From: Oscillospiraceae bacterium
GTDB lineage: Bacteria; Bacillota; Clostridia; Oscillospirales; Ruminococcaceae
Length of the DNA: 5,577 nt
Direction of reading: 5' to 3'
NCBI GenBank assembly: GCA_031281115.1
Contig: JAITFV010000150.1
Span: forward strand, 1 to 5,577
Positions 1-5,317 of this stretch are shown here, in pieces; position 1 is the first letter of the stretch; the number at the start of each line of letters is the position of its first letter. The position numbers and the translations under genes are program-made. Below the pieces are notes generated by a model. It did not search any database, had not been told where the DNA came from, and was given only the letters and a program-made list of their open reading frames with translations.

Positions 1-183
1 ATTTCATTGCACCCCGAAACTTTAAAAATAAGGTATAACGCGCAAACTTTAGAAGAAATTGCTATTAACAGAAAAATGCTTGCTTCAGGCGGCGTACCGG
101 ACATTGAACGGGCGGCGATTGCGGTGCTTGATGAGTTCAGAGCGGGGAAACTCGGGAGGATAAGCCTTGAACAGCCTTTATAA
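1..183 (+). CDS. rbgA: Ribosome biogenesis GTPase RbgA/YlqF, C-terminal end (5' truncated by window)
   Basis: The window opens inside this gene. Frame 1 reads 60 residues to a TAA at 181-183. The visible part is only the C-terminal helical domain, beyond the GTPase motifs. It contains an SGG-V-PD-ERAA stretch and a tail [12 protein letters not shown], which match the end of RbgA/YlqF, the circularly permuted GTPase that helps assemble the 50S ribosomal subunit in Firmicutes. The neighbour supports the call, since ylqF is commonly followed directly by rnhB in this phylum. Its last 17 bases overlap the rnhB start, and the rnhB ribosome binding site lies inside its coding sequence. Because no G motifs are in view, the identification rests on the C-terminal pattern plus gene order. 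Confidence 0.82.
   Translation: MSLHPETLKIRYNAQTLEEIAINRKMLASGGVPDIERAAIAVLDEFRAGKLGRISLEQPL
154..169 (+). promoter_or_regulatory. Shine-Dalgarno and TTG start of rnhB
   Basis: GGGAGGA at 154-160 sits six bases before a TTG at 167-169. In this frame a TAA lies at 161-163, just upstream, and no ATG, GTG or other TTG occurs before the conserved DEVGRG motif, so the TTG is the only usual start codon available. The site lies inside the rbgA coding sequence, which suggests translational coupling of the two genes. Confidence 0.85.
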
Positions 184-760
184 TTTTGATAATGAAAAAC
201 GCAGCATTCACGGAGTTATCTGCGGTGTTGATGAGGTGGGGCGAGGACCTTTGGCGGGTGCGGTCTTCGCGGCTGCGGTGATTCTGCCGGAAGGTGTGAT
301 TATAGAAGGGCTTGATGATTCTAAAAAGCTGACAGAAAAAAAGCGCGGGCTTTTATACGATGAAATCATCGAAAAAGCCGCTGCTTACGCGATTGCACAG
401 GCGAGCGTAATGGAAATAGAAGAACTAAATATCCTGCAAGCCGCTATGCTCACGATGAAGCGAGCAGTGGAGGCACTGCGCATAAAGCCTGATTACGTGC
501 TGATTGACGGCGACAAGACGCCAAAAATTAACATACCCTGTGAGGCAGTTGTGAAAGGTGATGCCGCTTCCGCAAGTATTGCGGCGGCTTCGGTTTTAGC
601 GAAGGTTGCGCGTGACCGTGAAATGTTTGAGCTTGCACTGAAATACCCGCAGTACAGCTTCGAGAAACACAAAGGCTACGGCACAAAACTGCACTATGAG
701 GCGCTTCGCAAACATGGAGCGTGTGAAGTTCACAGAAAGAGCTTCTTAAAAAAATTATGA
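167..760 (+). CDS. rnhB: Ribonuclease HII
   Basis: This cytoplasmic endonuclease cleaves the RNA strand of RNA-DNA hybrids and starts removal of single ribonucleotides misincorporated into DNA. At 197 residues it is normal for bacterial RNase HII. The N-terminal [12 protein letters not shown] block supplies acidic residues D22 and E23 and the GRG motif that recognises the RNA-DNA junction. LIDGD gives D114 and [14 protein letters not shown] gives D132, completing the DEDD metal-binding set. The C-terminal part has the expected [14 protein letters not shown] segment, including Y171. Translation starts at a TTG with a strong ribosome binding site. The gene overlaps rbgA by 17 bases upstream, and its TGA overlaps the ATG of yraN (ATGA at 757-760), so all three are probably one operon. 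Nothing looks damaged. Confidence 0.97.
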   Translation: MNSLYNFDNEKRSIHGVICGVDEVGRGPLAGAVFAAAVILPEGVIIEGLDDSKKLTEKKRGLLYDEIIEKAAAYAIAQASVMEIEELNILQAAMLTMKRAVEALRIKPDYVLIDGDKTPKINIPCEAVVKGDAASASIAAASVLAKVARDREMFELALKYPQYSFEKHKGYGTKLHYEALRKHGACEVHRKSFLKKL

Positions 761-1149
761 CAGAAAAGAAGAGAAAAGGCGACTTCGGCGAAGAAAAAGC
801 CTGTTTATACCTTATAAATAAAGGCTATAATATAACCGCGCGGAATTTTCGCTCGAAGTCCGGCGAGATTGATATTATCGCGGAAAACAGCGATAGATTC
901 GCGTTTGCGGAAGTGAAAACCCGTAAATTGCTCGGCATGGGGCGCCCTTCAGAGGCCGTAAATTATGCAAAGCAAAACAAAATTATCAAAACTGCGCAGA
1001 TTTATCTGCTTTGTAATCCGACCGAAAAATATATCGGCTTCGATATAATTGAAGTTACTATTACTGATAGCATAAACCCTGATGTAATCGAGATTAATCA
1101 CTTCGAGGACGCATTCGATGCGAGCGGAGGACAGGTATTATTTGTTTGA
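757..1149 (+). CDS. yraN: YraN family (UPF0102) predicted endonuclease-like protein
   Basis: A 130-residue member of the YraN/UPF0102 family, which has a restriction-endonuclease-like PD-(D/E)XK fold. Its cellular role is poorly established, but it commonly lies beside rnhB. The visible family features, in order, are [13 protein letters not shown] near the N-terminus, then [14 protein letters not shown] with E37 and D39, then FAEVKTR with E52 and K54, which form the nuclease-type core. [20 protein letters not shown] segment and the closing GFDIIEV and INHFEDAF segments follow. The start ATG overlaps the rnhB stop, so translation is probably coupled. Family proteins commonly end at about INHIENAF. 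Here ten extra residues ([10 protein letters not shown]) follow, so the tail may have been altered next to the AT-rich gene that comes after. Nuclease activity is inferred only from the fold. Confidence 0.93.
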   Translation: MTEKKRKGDFGEEKACLYLINKGYNITARNFRSKSGEIDIIAENSDRFAFAEVKTRKLLGMGRPSEAVNYAKQNKIIKTAQIYLLCNPTEKYIGFDIIEVTITDSINPDVIEINHFEDAFDASGGQVLFV

Positions 1150-1164
1150 TAGTATTTATATAAT

Positions 1165-1176
1165 CGGAGGTTAAAA
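1165..1176 (+). promoter_or_regulatory. Strong ribosome binding site of the 84-residue gene
   Basis: CGGAGG at 1165-1170 lies six bases before the ATG at 1177. It is one of the best ribosome binding sites in the window and is the main reason to treat the short AT-rich ORF as a real gene. Confidence 0.75.
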
Positions 1177-1431
1177 ATGGAAGGTTTTGTTACTCTTGAA
1201 GTGTATACAAATGAATCTTTAATTGAGACAAAAAAAATATCGCTTAATGAATGGTATGAAGATTTGCATGAACTTATAGATAGTGATGAGTACCGTAAAA
1301 ACAATGCAATAACAAAAATAATAGGCACTCAATATGACGATGATGAAGGGCGGATAATTTACCAGAAATTTATAAATATATATGATGAAAACGGAAAATT
1401 CATTTCATGTGATGATGTAGAAACAAACTAA
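1177..1431 (+). CDS. Small acidic hypothetical protein, AT-rich gene
   Basis: I do not recognise this 84-residue protein. Its start is well supported by CGGAGG six bases upstream of the ATG, and it ends in TAA. It is strongly acidic, with about 20 Asp/Glu against 8 Lys/Arg, including a DDDE run and a YEDLHELIDSDEY stretch. It has no signal peptide and no membrane segment, so it is probably a soluble cytoplasmic protein. Predicted beta strands seem likely in the first 20 residues and around IIYQKFINIYDENGKFIS, with a helix between. By hand count its GC is about 29%, far below neighbours such as rnhB, where sampled 60-base lines average close to 50%. That contrast suggests a laterally acquired or orphan gene placed between yraN and thrC. 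A small immunity-type or antitoxin-like protein is possible, but nothing in the sequence proves it. Confidence 0.68.
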   Translation: MEGFVTLEVYTNESLIETKKISLNEWYEDLHELIDSDEYRKNNAITKIIGTQYDDDEGRIIYQKFINIYDENGKFISCDDVETN

Positions 1432-1465
1432 GAACTACACAAAATAAATAAATTATGGGGTAATT

Positions 1466-2392
1466 ATGAATTACAGCAGCACAAGGAATTCTAATATAAA
1501 AGTCACATCCGCTGAGGCGATTATTAAAGGTCTGTCAGACGAGGGCGGCTTGTTTGTGCCTGAAAAACTGCCTAAGCTCACCGAAAGCGACATGAAGTAT
1601 CTCGGTAAAATGAACTACGCGGAGCGGGCTCGTTTAATACTTAAAAAGTTTCTGACGGACTTCACGGACGAAGAACTTAAAAGCGCGGCGAACAGTGCGT
1701 ATAATCAAAATTTCGCAGTCGAAAATGCCGCACAATTATCGCAGCTCTACCCCGATTGTTATATACTTGAATTATTCCATGGTCCGACCTGCGCTTTCAA
1801 AGATATGGCGCTACAGCTTCTGCCGCATTTAATGACGGCTTCTGCGGCGAAATCCGAGACTGCGAGAGGTAAGCAAATCGCGGTTCTTTGCGCTACCTCC
1901 GGTGATACGGGCAAGGCTGCGCTGGAAGGGTTCAAGGACGTTAAAAATACGAGCGTGACTGTGTTTTATCCTGAAGACGGTGTGAGTGAAATGCAGAAAC
2001 GCCAAATGACCACGCAAGAGGGTGCAAATGTGCGCGCGTGTGCGGTTAAGGGCAACTTCGACGACTGCCAGACGGGTGTGAAAGAAATCTTCACGGACAG
2101 CGGCTTAGTTACGAAACTTGCTGATAAAAACATGATTTTTTCAAGCGCGAATTCTATTAACTGGGGGCGGCTTGTCCCGCAGATTATTTATTATGTTTCA
2201 GCATACGCGGAACTTCTTGAAGCGGGTCAGATTAAACAAGGCGAATGCGTAAACATCTGCGTACCTACGGGGAATTTCGGGAACATATTAGCGGCATACT
2301 ACGCACGGGAAATGGGACTTCCGATAAATAAACTAATCTGCGCATCGAACTCCAATAATGTCCTCACCGACTGCATAAATACAGGTGTTTAA
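1466..2392 (+). CDS. ThrC N-terminal fragment (308 residues)
   Basis: This is the part that would be translated if the TAA is real. It holds the N-terminal domain, the PLP lysine K112, the SGDTG substrate loop and the glycine-rich phosphate-binding segment, and ends in ...CINTGV. It lacks roughly the last 190 residues, including the TxSPSMDIL segment and the C-terminal part of the fold, so it is unlikely to be a working enzyme by itself. Confidence 0.6.
   Translation: MNYSSTRNSNIKVTSAEAIIKGLSDEGGLFVPEKLPKLTESDMKYLGKMNYAERARLILKKFLTDFTDEELKSAANSAYNQNFAVENAAQLSQLYPDCYILELFHGPTCAFKDMALQLLPHLMTASAAKSETARGKQIAVLCATSGDTGKAALEGFKDVKNTSVTVFYPEDGVSEMQKRQMTTQEGANVRACAVKGNFDDCQTGVKEIFTDSGLVTKLADKNMIFSSANSINWGRLVPQIIYYVSAYAELLEAGQIKQGECVNICVPTGNFGNILAAYYAREMGLPINKLICASNSNNVLTDCINTGV
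2390..2392 (+). other. In-frame TAA interrupting thrC at a conserved tyrosine position
   Basis: The reading is ...N-T-G-V-stop-D-K-N-R-E... Threonine synthases of this type read TG-x-Y-D-x-N-R at the same place, so the codon most likely derives from TAT or TAC by one base change. The 13 codons after it, to the ATG at 2432, are open and match the family. TAA ends several other genes here (rbgA, the 84-residue gene, the metallophosphoesterase, tig and the lipoprotein), so codon reassignment is not a plausible explanation. Confidence 0.9.
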
Positions 2393-2431
2393 GACAAAAA
2401 CAGGGAGCTTATTCTAACAGCTTCACCGTCA

Positions 2432-2962
2432 ATGGATATTTTGGTTTCATCGAATTTCGAGCGGTTGCTTTATCATCTCGCCGACCGCAACGACAGCGTA
2501 ATAAACGCATTGTTCACCGATTTAAAGAAGAAAGGCAAATATGAATTAAGCTCTGAAATCCGGGAGAAACTAAGCGAACTTTTTTACGGCGGCTGGTGCG
2601 ATGAAGCCCAAACCGAAAAGACTATAAAACAAGTTTTCGATGAATACAGCTACCTTGTGGACCCGCACACAGCGGTCGCTTACAAGGTTTACATTGATTA
2701 TAAAAAAGCAGCAAACGACCAAACAAAGACTATTATAACCGCGACTGCAAGCCCTTATAAATTCTGCGCAGCCGTGTATCACGCGCTCGGCAAAACACCG
2801 GAAGCCGATGAATTTGTTACCGCGAAAAAATTAGAACAGCTAACTAATACGGAGATACCCGCGCCGCTCGCAAGGACAGAAAGTCTGCCTGTTCGCTTCA
2901 CGGATTCGGTGGAAAAAAGCGGGATGAAACGTGCTGTTTCCGAAATAATAAACTCATTATGA
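2432..2962 (+). CDS. ThrC C-terminal fragment (up to 176 residues)
   Basis: This is the intact remainder of thrC counted from the first in-frame ATG, which is the Met of SPSMDIL. No ribosome binding site precedes that ATG. The nearest purine run, GGGAG at 2403-2407, is too far upstream, so separate translation is doubtful. The segment includes the helical stretch from NFERLLYHLADRND and the family's C-terminal region ending TDSVEKSGMKRAVSEIINSL. The reading frame is undegraded, which implies any interruption is recent. Confidence 0.45.
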   Translation: MDILVSSNFERLLYHLADRNDSVINALFTDLKKKGKYELSSEIREKLSELFYGGWCDEAQTEKTIKQVFDEYSYLVDPHTAVAYKVYIDYKKAANDQTKTIITATASPYKFCAAVYHALGKTPEADEFVTAKKLEQLTNTEIPAPLARTESLPVRFTDSVEKSGMKRAVSEIINSL

Positions 2963-3633
2963 GTCTTTTTGCAATCGCCGATTTGCACCTGTCGCTTGGC
3001 GGCAGCAAACCGATGAACATTTTCAAAGGCTGGGATAATCACGTTGAAAAACTTTTGGGGAACTGGAACAGCATCGTCGGGAAAGATGATACTGTTGTAA
3101 TCGCGGGAGATACTTCGTGGGCAGCGAATCTTGAAGAAGCGCTTCCCGACCTTGAATTTATCGGCAGCAAGCTTCACGGCAGAAAAATTATCCTCAAAGG
3201 CAACCATGATTATTGGTGGACATCTCTGTCGAAGCTGAACAGTCTTAATTTTAATAATATCAATTTTTTACACAGAAACGCATTTGTAGTTGATAATATC
3301 GCTATTTGCGGGACTCGCGGCTGGTTCAATGAGGCTGACCGGGAACACAACGAAAAATTGCAAAAACGTGAAGAAATGAGACTTGAAGCCTCGGTGAAAT
3401 GCGCGGTTGAGCTGGGCGAGGAACTCTGCGCTTTCCTGCATTATCCGCCGGTTTGCGGCGGGTTTGAGAATTATGCTTTGATTGATGTACTTCAAAGGCA
3501 CGGTGTAAAGCGCTGTTTTTACGGTCACTTGCATGGAAATTCACATAAAAATGCAGTTATCGGCACACGCTACGGCATAGAATTTACCTTGATTTCAGCG
3601 GATTTTGTCGAATTTACGCCTGTACGTATATAA
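2959..3633 (+). CDS. Calcineurin-like metallophosphoesterase (predicted phosphohydrolase)
   Basis: A 224-residue cytoplasmic enzyme of the binuclear metal phosphoesterase superfamily, resembling the bacterial 'predicted phosphohydrolase' group often found near tig and clpP in Clostridia. All blocks of the active site are visible: D-x-H at residues 8-10 (IADLH), GDTSW with D51, GNHDYW at 81-86 with N82 and H83, FLHYPP with H161, and GHLHG at 189-193. The substrate cannot be read from the sequence. The start ATG overlaps the thrC stop (ATGA at 2959-2962), so it probably depends on translation of thrC, and the premature stop there could reduce its expression. There is no signal peptide or membrane segment. 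The superfamily call is firm and the specific role unknown. Confidence 0.93.
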   Translation: MSLFAIADLHLSLGGSKPMNIFKGWDNHVEKLLGNWNSIVGKDDTVVIAGDTSWAANLEEALPDLEFIGSKLHGRKIILKGNHDYWWTSLSKLNSLNFNNINFLHRNAFVVDNIAICGTRGWFNEADREHNEKLQKREEMRLEASVKCAVELGEELCAFLHYPPVCGGFENYALIDVLQRHGVKRCFYGHLHGNSHKNAVIGTRYGIEFTLISADFVEFTPVRI

Positions 3634-3637
3634 TTTT

Positions 3638-3669
3638 AATAAAAAAGTACTGGAAATTTTTATTTTTTT
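3638..3669 (+). terminator. Possible weak terminator: A/T-only inverted repeat followed by T run
   Basis: AATAAAAA (3638-3645) and TTTTTATT (3657-3664) are perfect 8-base complements around an 11-base loop, with five more Ts after them. The position, just past the metallophosphoesterase stop, suits a terminator. A stem without G or C is unstable, and the T tract may instead be the AT-rich upstream part of the tig promoter, so this is uncertain. Confidence 0.22.
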
Positions 3670-3679
3670 GTGTTATACT
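3651..3679 (+). promoter_or_regulatory. Probable sigma-A extended -10 promoter for the tig-clpP operon
   Basis: TATACT at 3674-3679 matches the -10 consensus at five of six positions and has an extended TG one base before it (TGTTATACT). A weak -35, TGGAAA at 3651-3656, is 17 bases upstream and matches TTGACA at four of six. T-rich DNA fills the spacer. Transcription would start near 3686, leaving a leader of roughly 95 bases before the tig ATG. I see no CIRCE or CtsR operator around it. Confidence 0.68.
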
Positions 3680-3765
3680 TAAAATAATAAAACGAAGGGG
3701 ATTAAACTTAAAGAAATCTCGTATATGCGGCGAATTGGCTATAATGCCTCGTTGGAGCGGGAAAG

Positions 3766-3782
3766 AAAGGGTTAAGAAAATG
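3766..3782 (+). promoter_or_regulatory. Ribosome binding site that sets the tig start at 3780
   Basis: AAAGGG at 3766-3771 is eight bases before ATG 3780. Two in-frame upstream candidates, TTG 3735 and ATG 3744, have no ribosome binding site and would add 12-15 residues not expected in the family. The protein from ATG 3780 starts MEITKNSKNGNAVEAEF, which lines up with normal trigger factor N-termini. Confidence 0.8.
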
Positions 3783-5057
3783 GAGATTACAAAAAACAGC
3801 AAGAACGGGAACGCGGTAGAAGCGGAGTTCAAAGTCAGTCCTGATGAATTCGAGGAAGCGCTTGAGAAAACGTATCAAAAAGAGAAAAACCGCATAAGTA
3901 TTCCCGGGTTCAGAAAAGGGAAAGCTACCCGCAAAATGGTTGAAAAGCAATACGGCGAGAATGTTTTCTATGAAGAAGCGATTAATAATCTTTATAAAAA
4001 AGTAATTACCGAGGTAATCGATGAGCTGGATTTAGATGTGGTTGACGTACCGGAAACTGAAGTTGTTTCAGTGGGAAGAGAAGAAGGCATCGAGTTTAAA
4101 GTAACTTTCACCGTCAAACCGGATACCGTGATAAAGAATTACTTAGGTGTTGAAGTTGGCTATAAAGTTGCGGAAGTAAGCGATGATGACATTGCCGCTA
4201 AACTTAAGGAAATGCAGCTTCGCGGTGCGCGGATTATTGATGTCGCCGACCGTGCGGCTGAGATGGGCGATACTGTTACGTTTGATTTCAAAGGTTTTTG
4301 CGGCGGCGAAGCCTTTAAGGGCGGGGAGTCGGAAAATTTCAACCTTGAGCTTGGAAGCGGCAGATTCATTCCCGGATTTGAAGAGCAGGTTTGCGGCAAA
4401 AGTATAGGCGAGGATTTTGATGTAAATGTCACTTTCCCCGGTGAATATCAAGCGGCAGAACTTGCAGGTAAAGAAGCTGTGTTTAAGTGCAGGATTAACG
4501 GCATTAAAGGCAGGGAATTGGTAGACATAGACGACGAATTCGCGAAAGATGTCAGTGAGCACGATACTCTCGACGAGCTTAAAGCCGAGATAAAAGAGAA
4601 GCTCGCGGAACAAAACACGAAAGCCGCAGATGAGGTTTTTGAGGGCGATTTGTCGGAAAAGTTGATTGGCTTAGTCGAAGCGGATATACCGCCTGTTATG
4701 TACGAAAACCGCATCGACGATATGGTTCGCGATTGGGAATTCAAGAATCAGCAGCAGGGAATGAATGTGCAGGCATATCTGCAATATTCAAATCAGAATA
4801 TGGACCAGTTCAGGGATATGTTCCGCGAGATGGCGGAAAAACAAGTGAAGATGCGGCTCGCGCTTGAAAAAATATCAGACCTCGAAAACATTGAAATTGA
4901 ACCGGAGCGCGTGGAGGAAGAATTTGAGAAACTTTCGGGATTCTACAGAATGTCTGTGGAGAAGGTTAAAGAGCTGATTGAATATAAATCGCTTGAACGT
5001 GACCTCAAATGCGAAAAAGCGCTGGAAATAATTAAAGAAAATGCAAAAAAGATTTAA
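3780..5057 (+). CDS. tig: Trigger factor, ribosome-associated chaperone and prolyl isomerase
   Basis: Trigger factor binds the ribosome at the peptide exit and helps nascent proteins fold. Read from ATG 3780 it is 425 residues, typical for the family. Residues 1-115 form the ribosome-binding domain with the signature GFRKGKA at 43-49; F44, R45 and K46 are the usual ribosome-contact residues. About 155-243 is the FKBP-type prolyl isomerase domain, with GDTVTFDFKG, LGSGRFIPGFEEQ and a TFP-x-x-Y segment. About 250-425 is the helical C-terminal chaperone domain, ending in a helix-rich EIEPERVEEEF...LEIIKENAKKI region. The signature is followed by T50, where many members have proline. Three cysteines (C174, C205, C237) lie in the isomerase domain. 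It is first in its operon, with 11 bases to the next gene. Confidence 0.97.
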   Translation: MEITKNSKNGNAVEAEFKVSPDEFEEALEKTYQKEKNRISIPGFRKGKATRKMVEKQYGENVFYEEAINNLYKKVITEVIDELDLDVVDVPETEVVSVGREEGIEFKVTFTVKPDTVIKNYLGVEVGYKVAEVSDDDIAAKLKEMQLRGARIIDVADRAAEMGDTVTFDFKGFCGGEAFKGGESENFNLELGSGRFIPGFEEQVCGKSIGEDFDVNVTFPGEYQAAELAGKEAVFKCRINGIKGRELVDIDDEFAKDVSEHDTLDELKAEIKEKLAEQNTKAADEVFEGDLSEKLIGLVEADIPPVMYENRIDDMVRDWEFKNQQQGMNVQAYLQYSNQNMDQFRDMFREMAEKQVKMRLALEKISDLENIEIEPERVEEEFEKLSGFYRMSVEKVKELIEYKSLERDLKCEKALEIIKENAKKI

Positions 5058-5068
5058 GGAGACAAGTC
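5056..5068 (+). promoter_or_regulatory. Ribosome binding site of the small lipoprotein, overlapping the tig stop
   Basis: AAGGAGA at 5056-5062 overlaps the tig TAA (5055-5057) and is six bases before ATG 5069, so translation is likely coupled to tig. A nearly identical TAAGGAGAC string precedes clpP. Confidence 0.75.
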
Positions 5069-5293
5069 ATGAAAAAATTGCTTATAATTGCAGTTTTAAG
5101 TTTCGCGATGCTCGGAATCCTAACCGCTTGCACAGAGAAGGCCGGCAACTGCGACTTCTGCGGTGAGAATGCCATTCTCGTGCCTTTTAAAATTTCAGAC
5201 AGAGTCACGGCAGACATCTGCGAGCCTTGTTACGATGAGTCTGCAGCTATGACAGAGGGATATTCTGCGGCAATGGACGCAGTTTTATCTTAA
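5069..5293 (+). CDS. Small predicted lipoprotein with a four-cysteine, zinc-ribbon-like pattern
   Basis: I do not recognise this 74-residue protein. It begins MKKLLII, followed by a hydrophobic segment and a lipobox LTAC with C21 as the predicted lipidated cysteine, so it should be exported and anchored outside the membrane with a mature chain of about 54 residues. The mature part has two CxxC pairs, C28-x2-C31 (CDFCG) and C51-x2-C54 (ICEPC), separated by 19 residues. This looks like a zinc-ribbon or treble-clef knuckle and resembles the ClpX N-terminal zinc-binding domain (C-x-FCG ... YICDEC) in spacing and local sequence. An AAMTEGYSAAMDAVLS tail follows. It has a good ribosome binding site overlapping the tig stop and lies 24 bases before clpP, so it is part of that operon. 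Metal binding and function are inferences. Thiol redox chemistry is an alternative reading of the cysteines. Confidence 0.8.
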   Translation: MKKLLIIAVLSFAMLGILTACTEKAGNCDFCGENAILVPFKISDRVTADICEPCYDESAAMTEGYSAAMDAVLS

Positions 5294-5303
5294 GTTAAAT
5301 AAT

Positions 5304-5317
5304 AAGGAGACGTAAAA
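5304..5317 (+). promoter_or_regulatory. Ribosome binding site that sets the clpP start at 5318
   Basis: AAGGAGA at 5304-5310 lies seven bases before ATG 5318. The next in-frame ATG, at 5336 (MSLVPT, the start seen in many ClpPs), has no such site, so the longer form with MIFNPH in front is preferred. Confidence 0.75.

Larger units (their letters stand above)
1466..2962 (+). pseudogene. thrC: Threonine synthase, full-length but interrupted by one in-frame stop
   Basis: Threonine synthase is the PLP enzyme that converts O-phosphohomoserine and water to threonine and phosphate, the last step of threonine synthesis. Codons 1-498 read in one frame from ATG 1466 (GGGG ribosome binding site at 1457-1460) to TGA 2960-2962, apart from a TAA at codon 309. 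Full length would be about 498 residues, normal for the family. The motifs include FHGPTCAFKDMALQLLPH with PLP lysine K112, a SGDTGKAALEGF loop, and VPTGNFGN at 267-274. Beyond the stop, KNRELILTASPSMDILVSSN and ERLLYHLADRND continue the family pattern. The final stop overlaps the metallophosphoesterase start by ATGA, as expected of an intact operon gene. The gene therefore looks newly broken, or is mis-sequenced. If the stop is real, the cell should lack this route to threonine unless another copy exists. Confidence 0.88.

Noticed and set aside
1159..1164. TATAAT just before the 84-residue gene, as a promoter
   Set aside because: No -35 at a usable distance, and transcription would begin at or after its ribosome binding site at 1165-1170.
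2390..2392. Reassigned TAA codon or programmed recoding
   Set aside because: TAA ends several other genes in the window, no other gene has an internal TAA, and no recoding element is recognisable nearby. A mutation or sequence error is simpler.
2432..2962. A separate, independently functional gene for the ThrC C-terminal part
   Set aside because: It is in frame with the upstream half, lacks a ribosome binding site, and starts inside a conserved SPSMDIL motif.
2779..3207. A 142-codon minus-strand open frame across the thrC end and phosphoesterase start
   Set aside because: It is antisense to two clear families and shows no family pattern of its own.
3651..3779. CIRCE or CtsR heat-shock operator near tig
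   Set aside because: I searched by eye for the CIRCE inverted repeat and the CtsR heptad direct repeat and found neither.
3735..3779. Extended trigger factor N-terminus from TTG 3735 or ATG 3744
   Set aside because: Neither has a ribosome binding site, and the added residues do not match the family; ATG 3780 has both.
4143..4613. A 156-codon open frame on the minus strand inside tig
   Set aside because: It lies opposite the well-supported FKBP domain coding region, has no recognisable motif, and is a shadow of the real gene.
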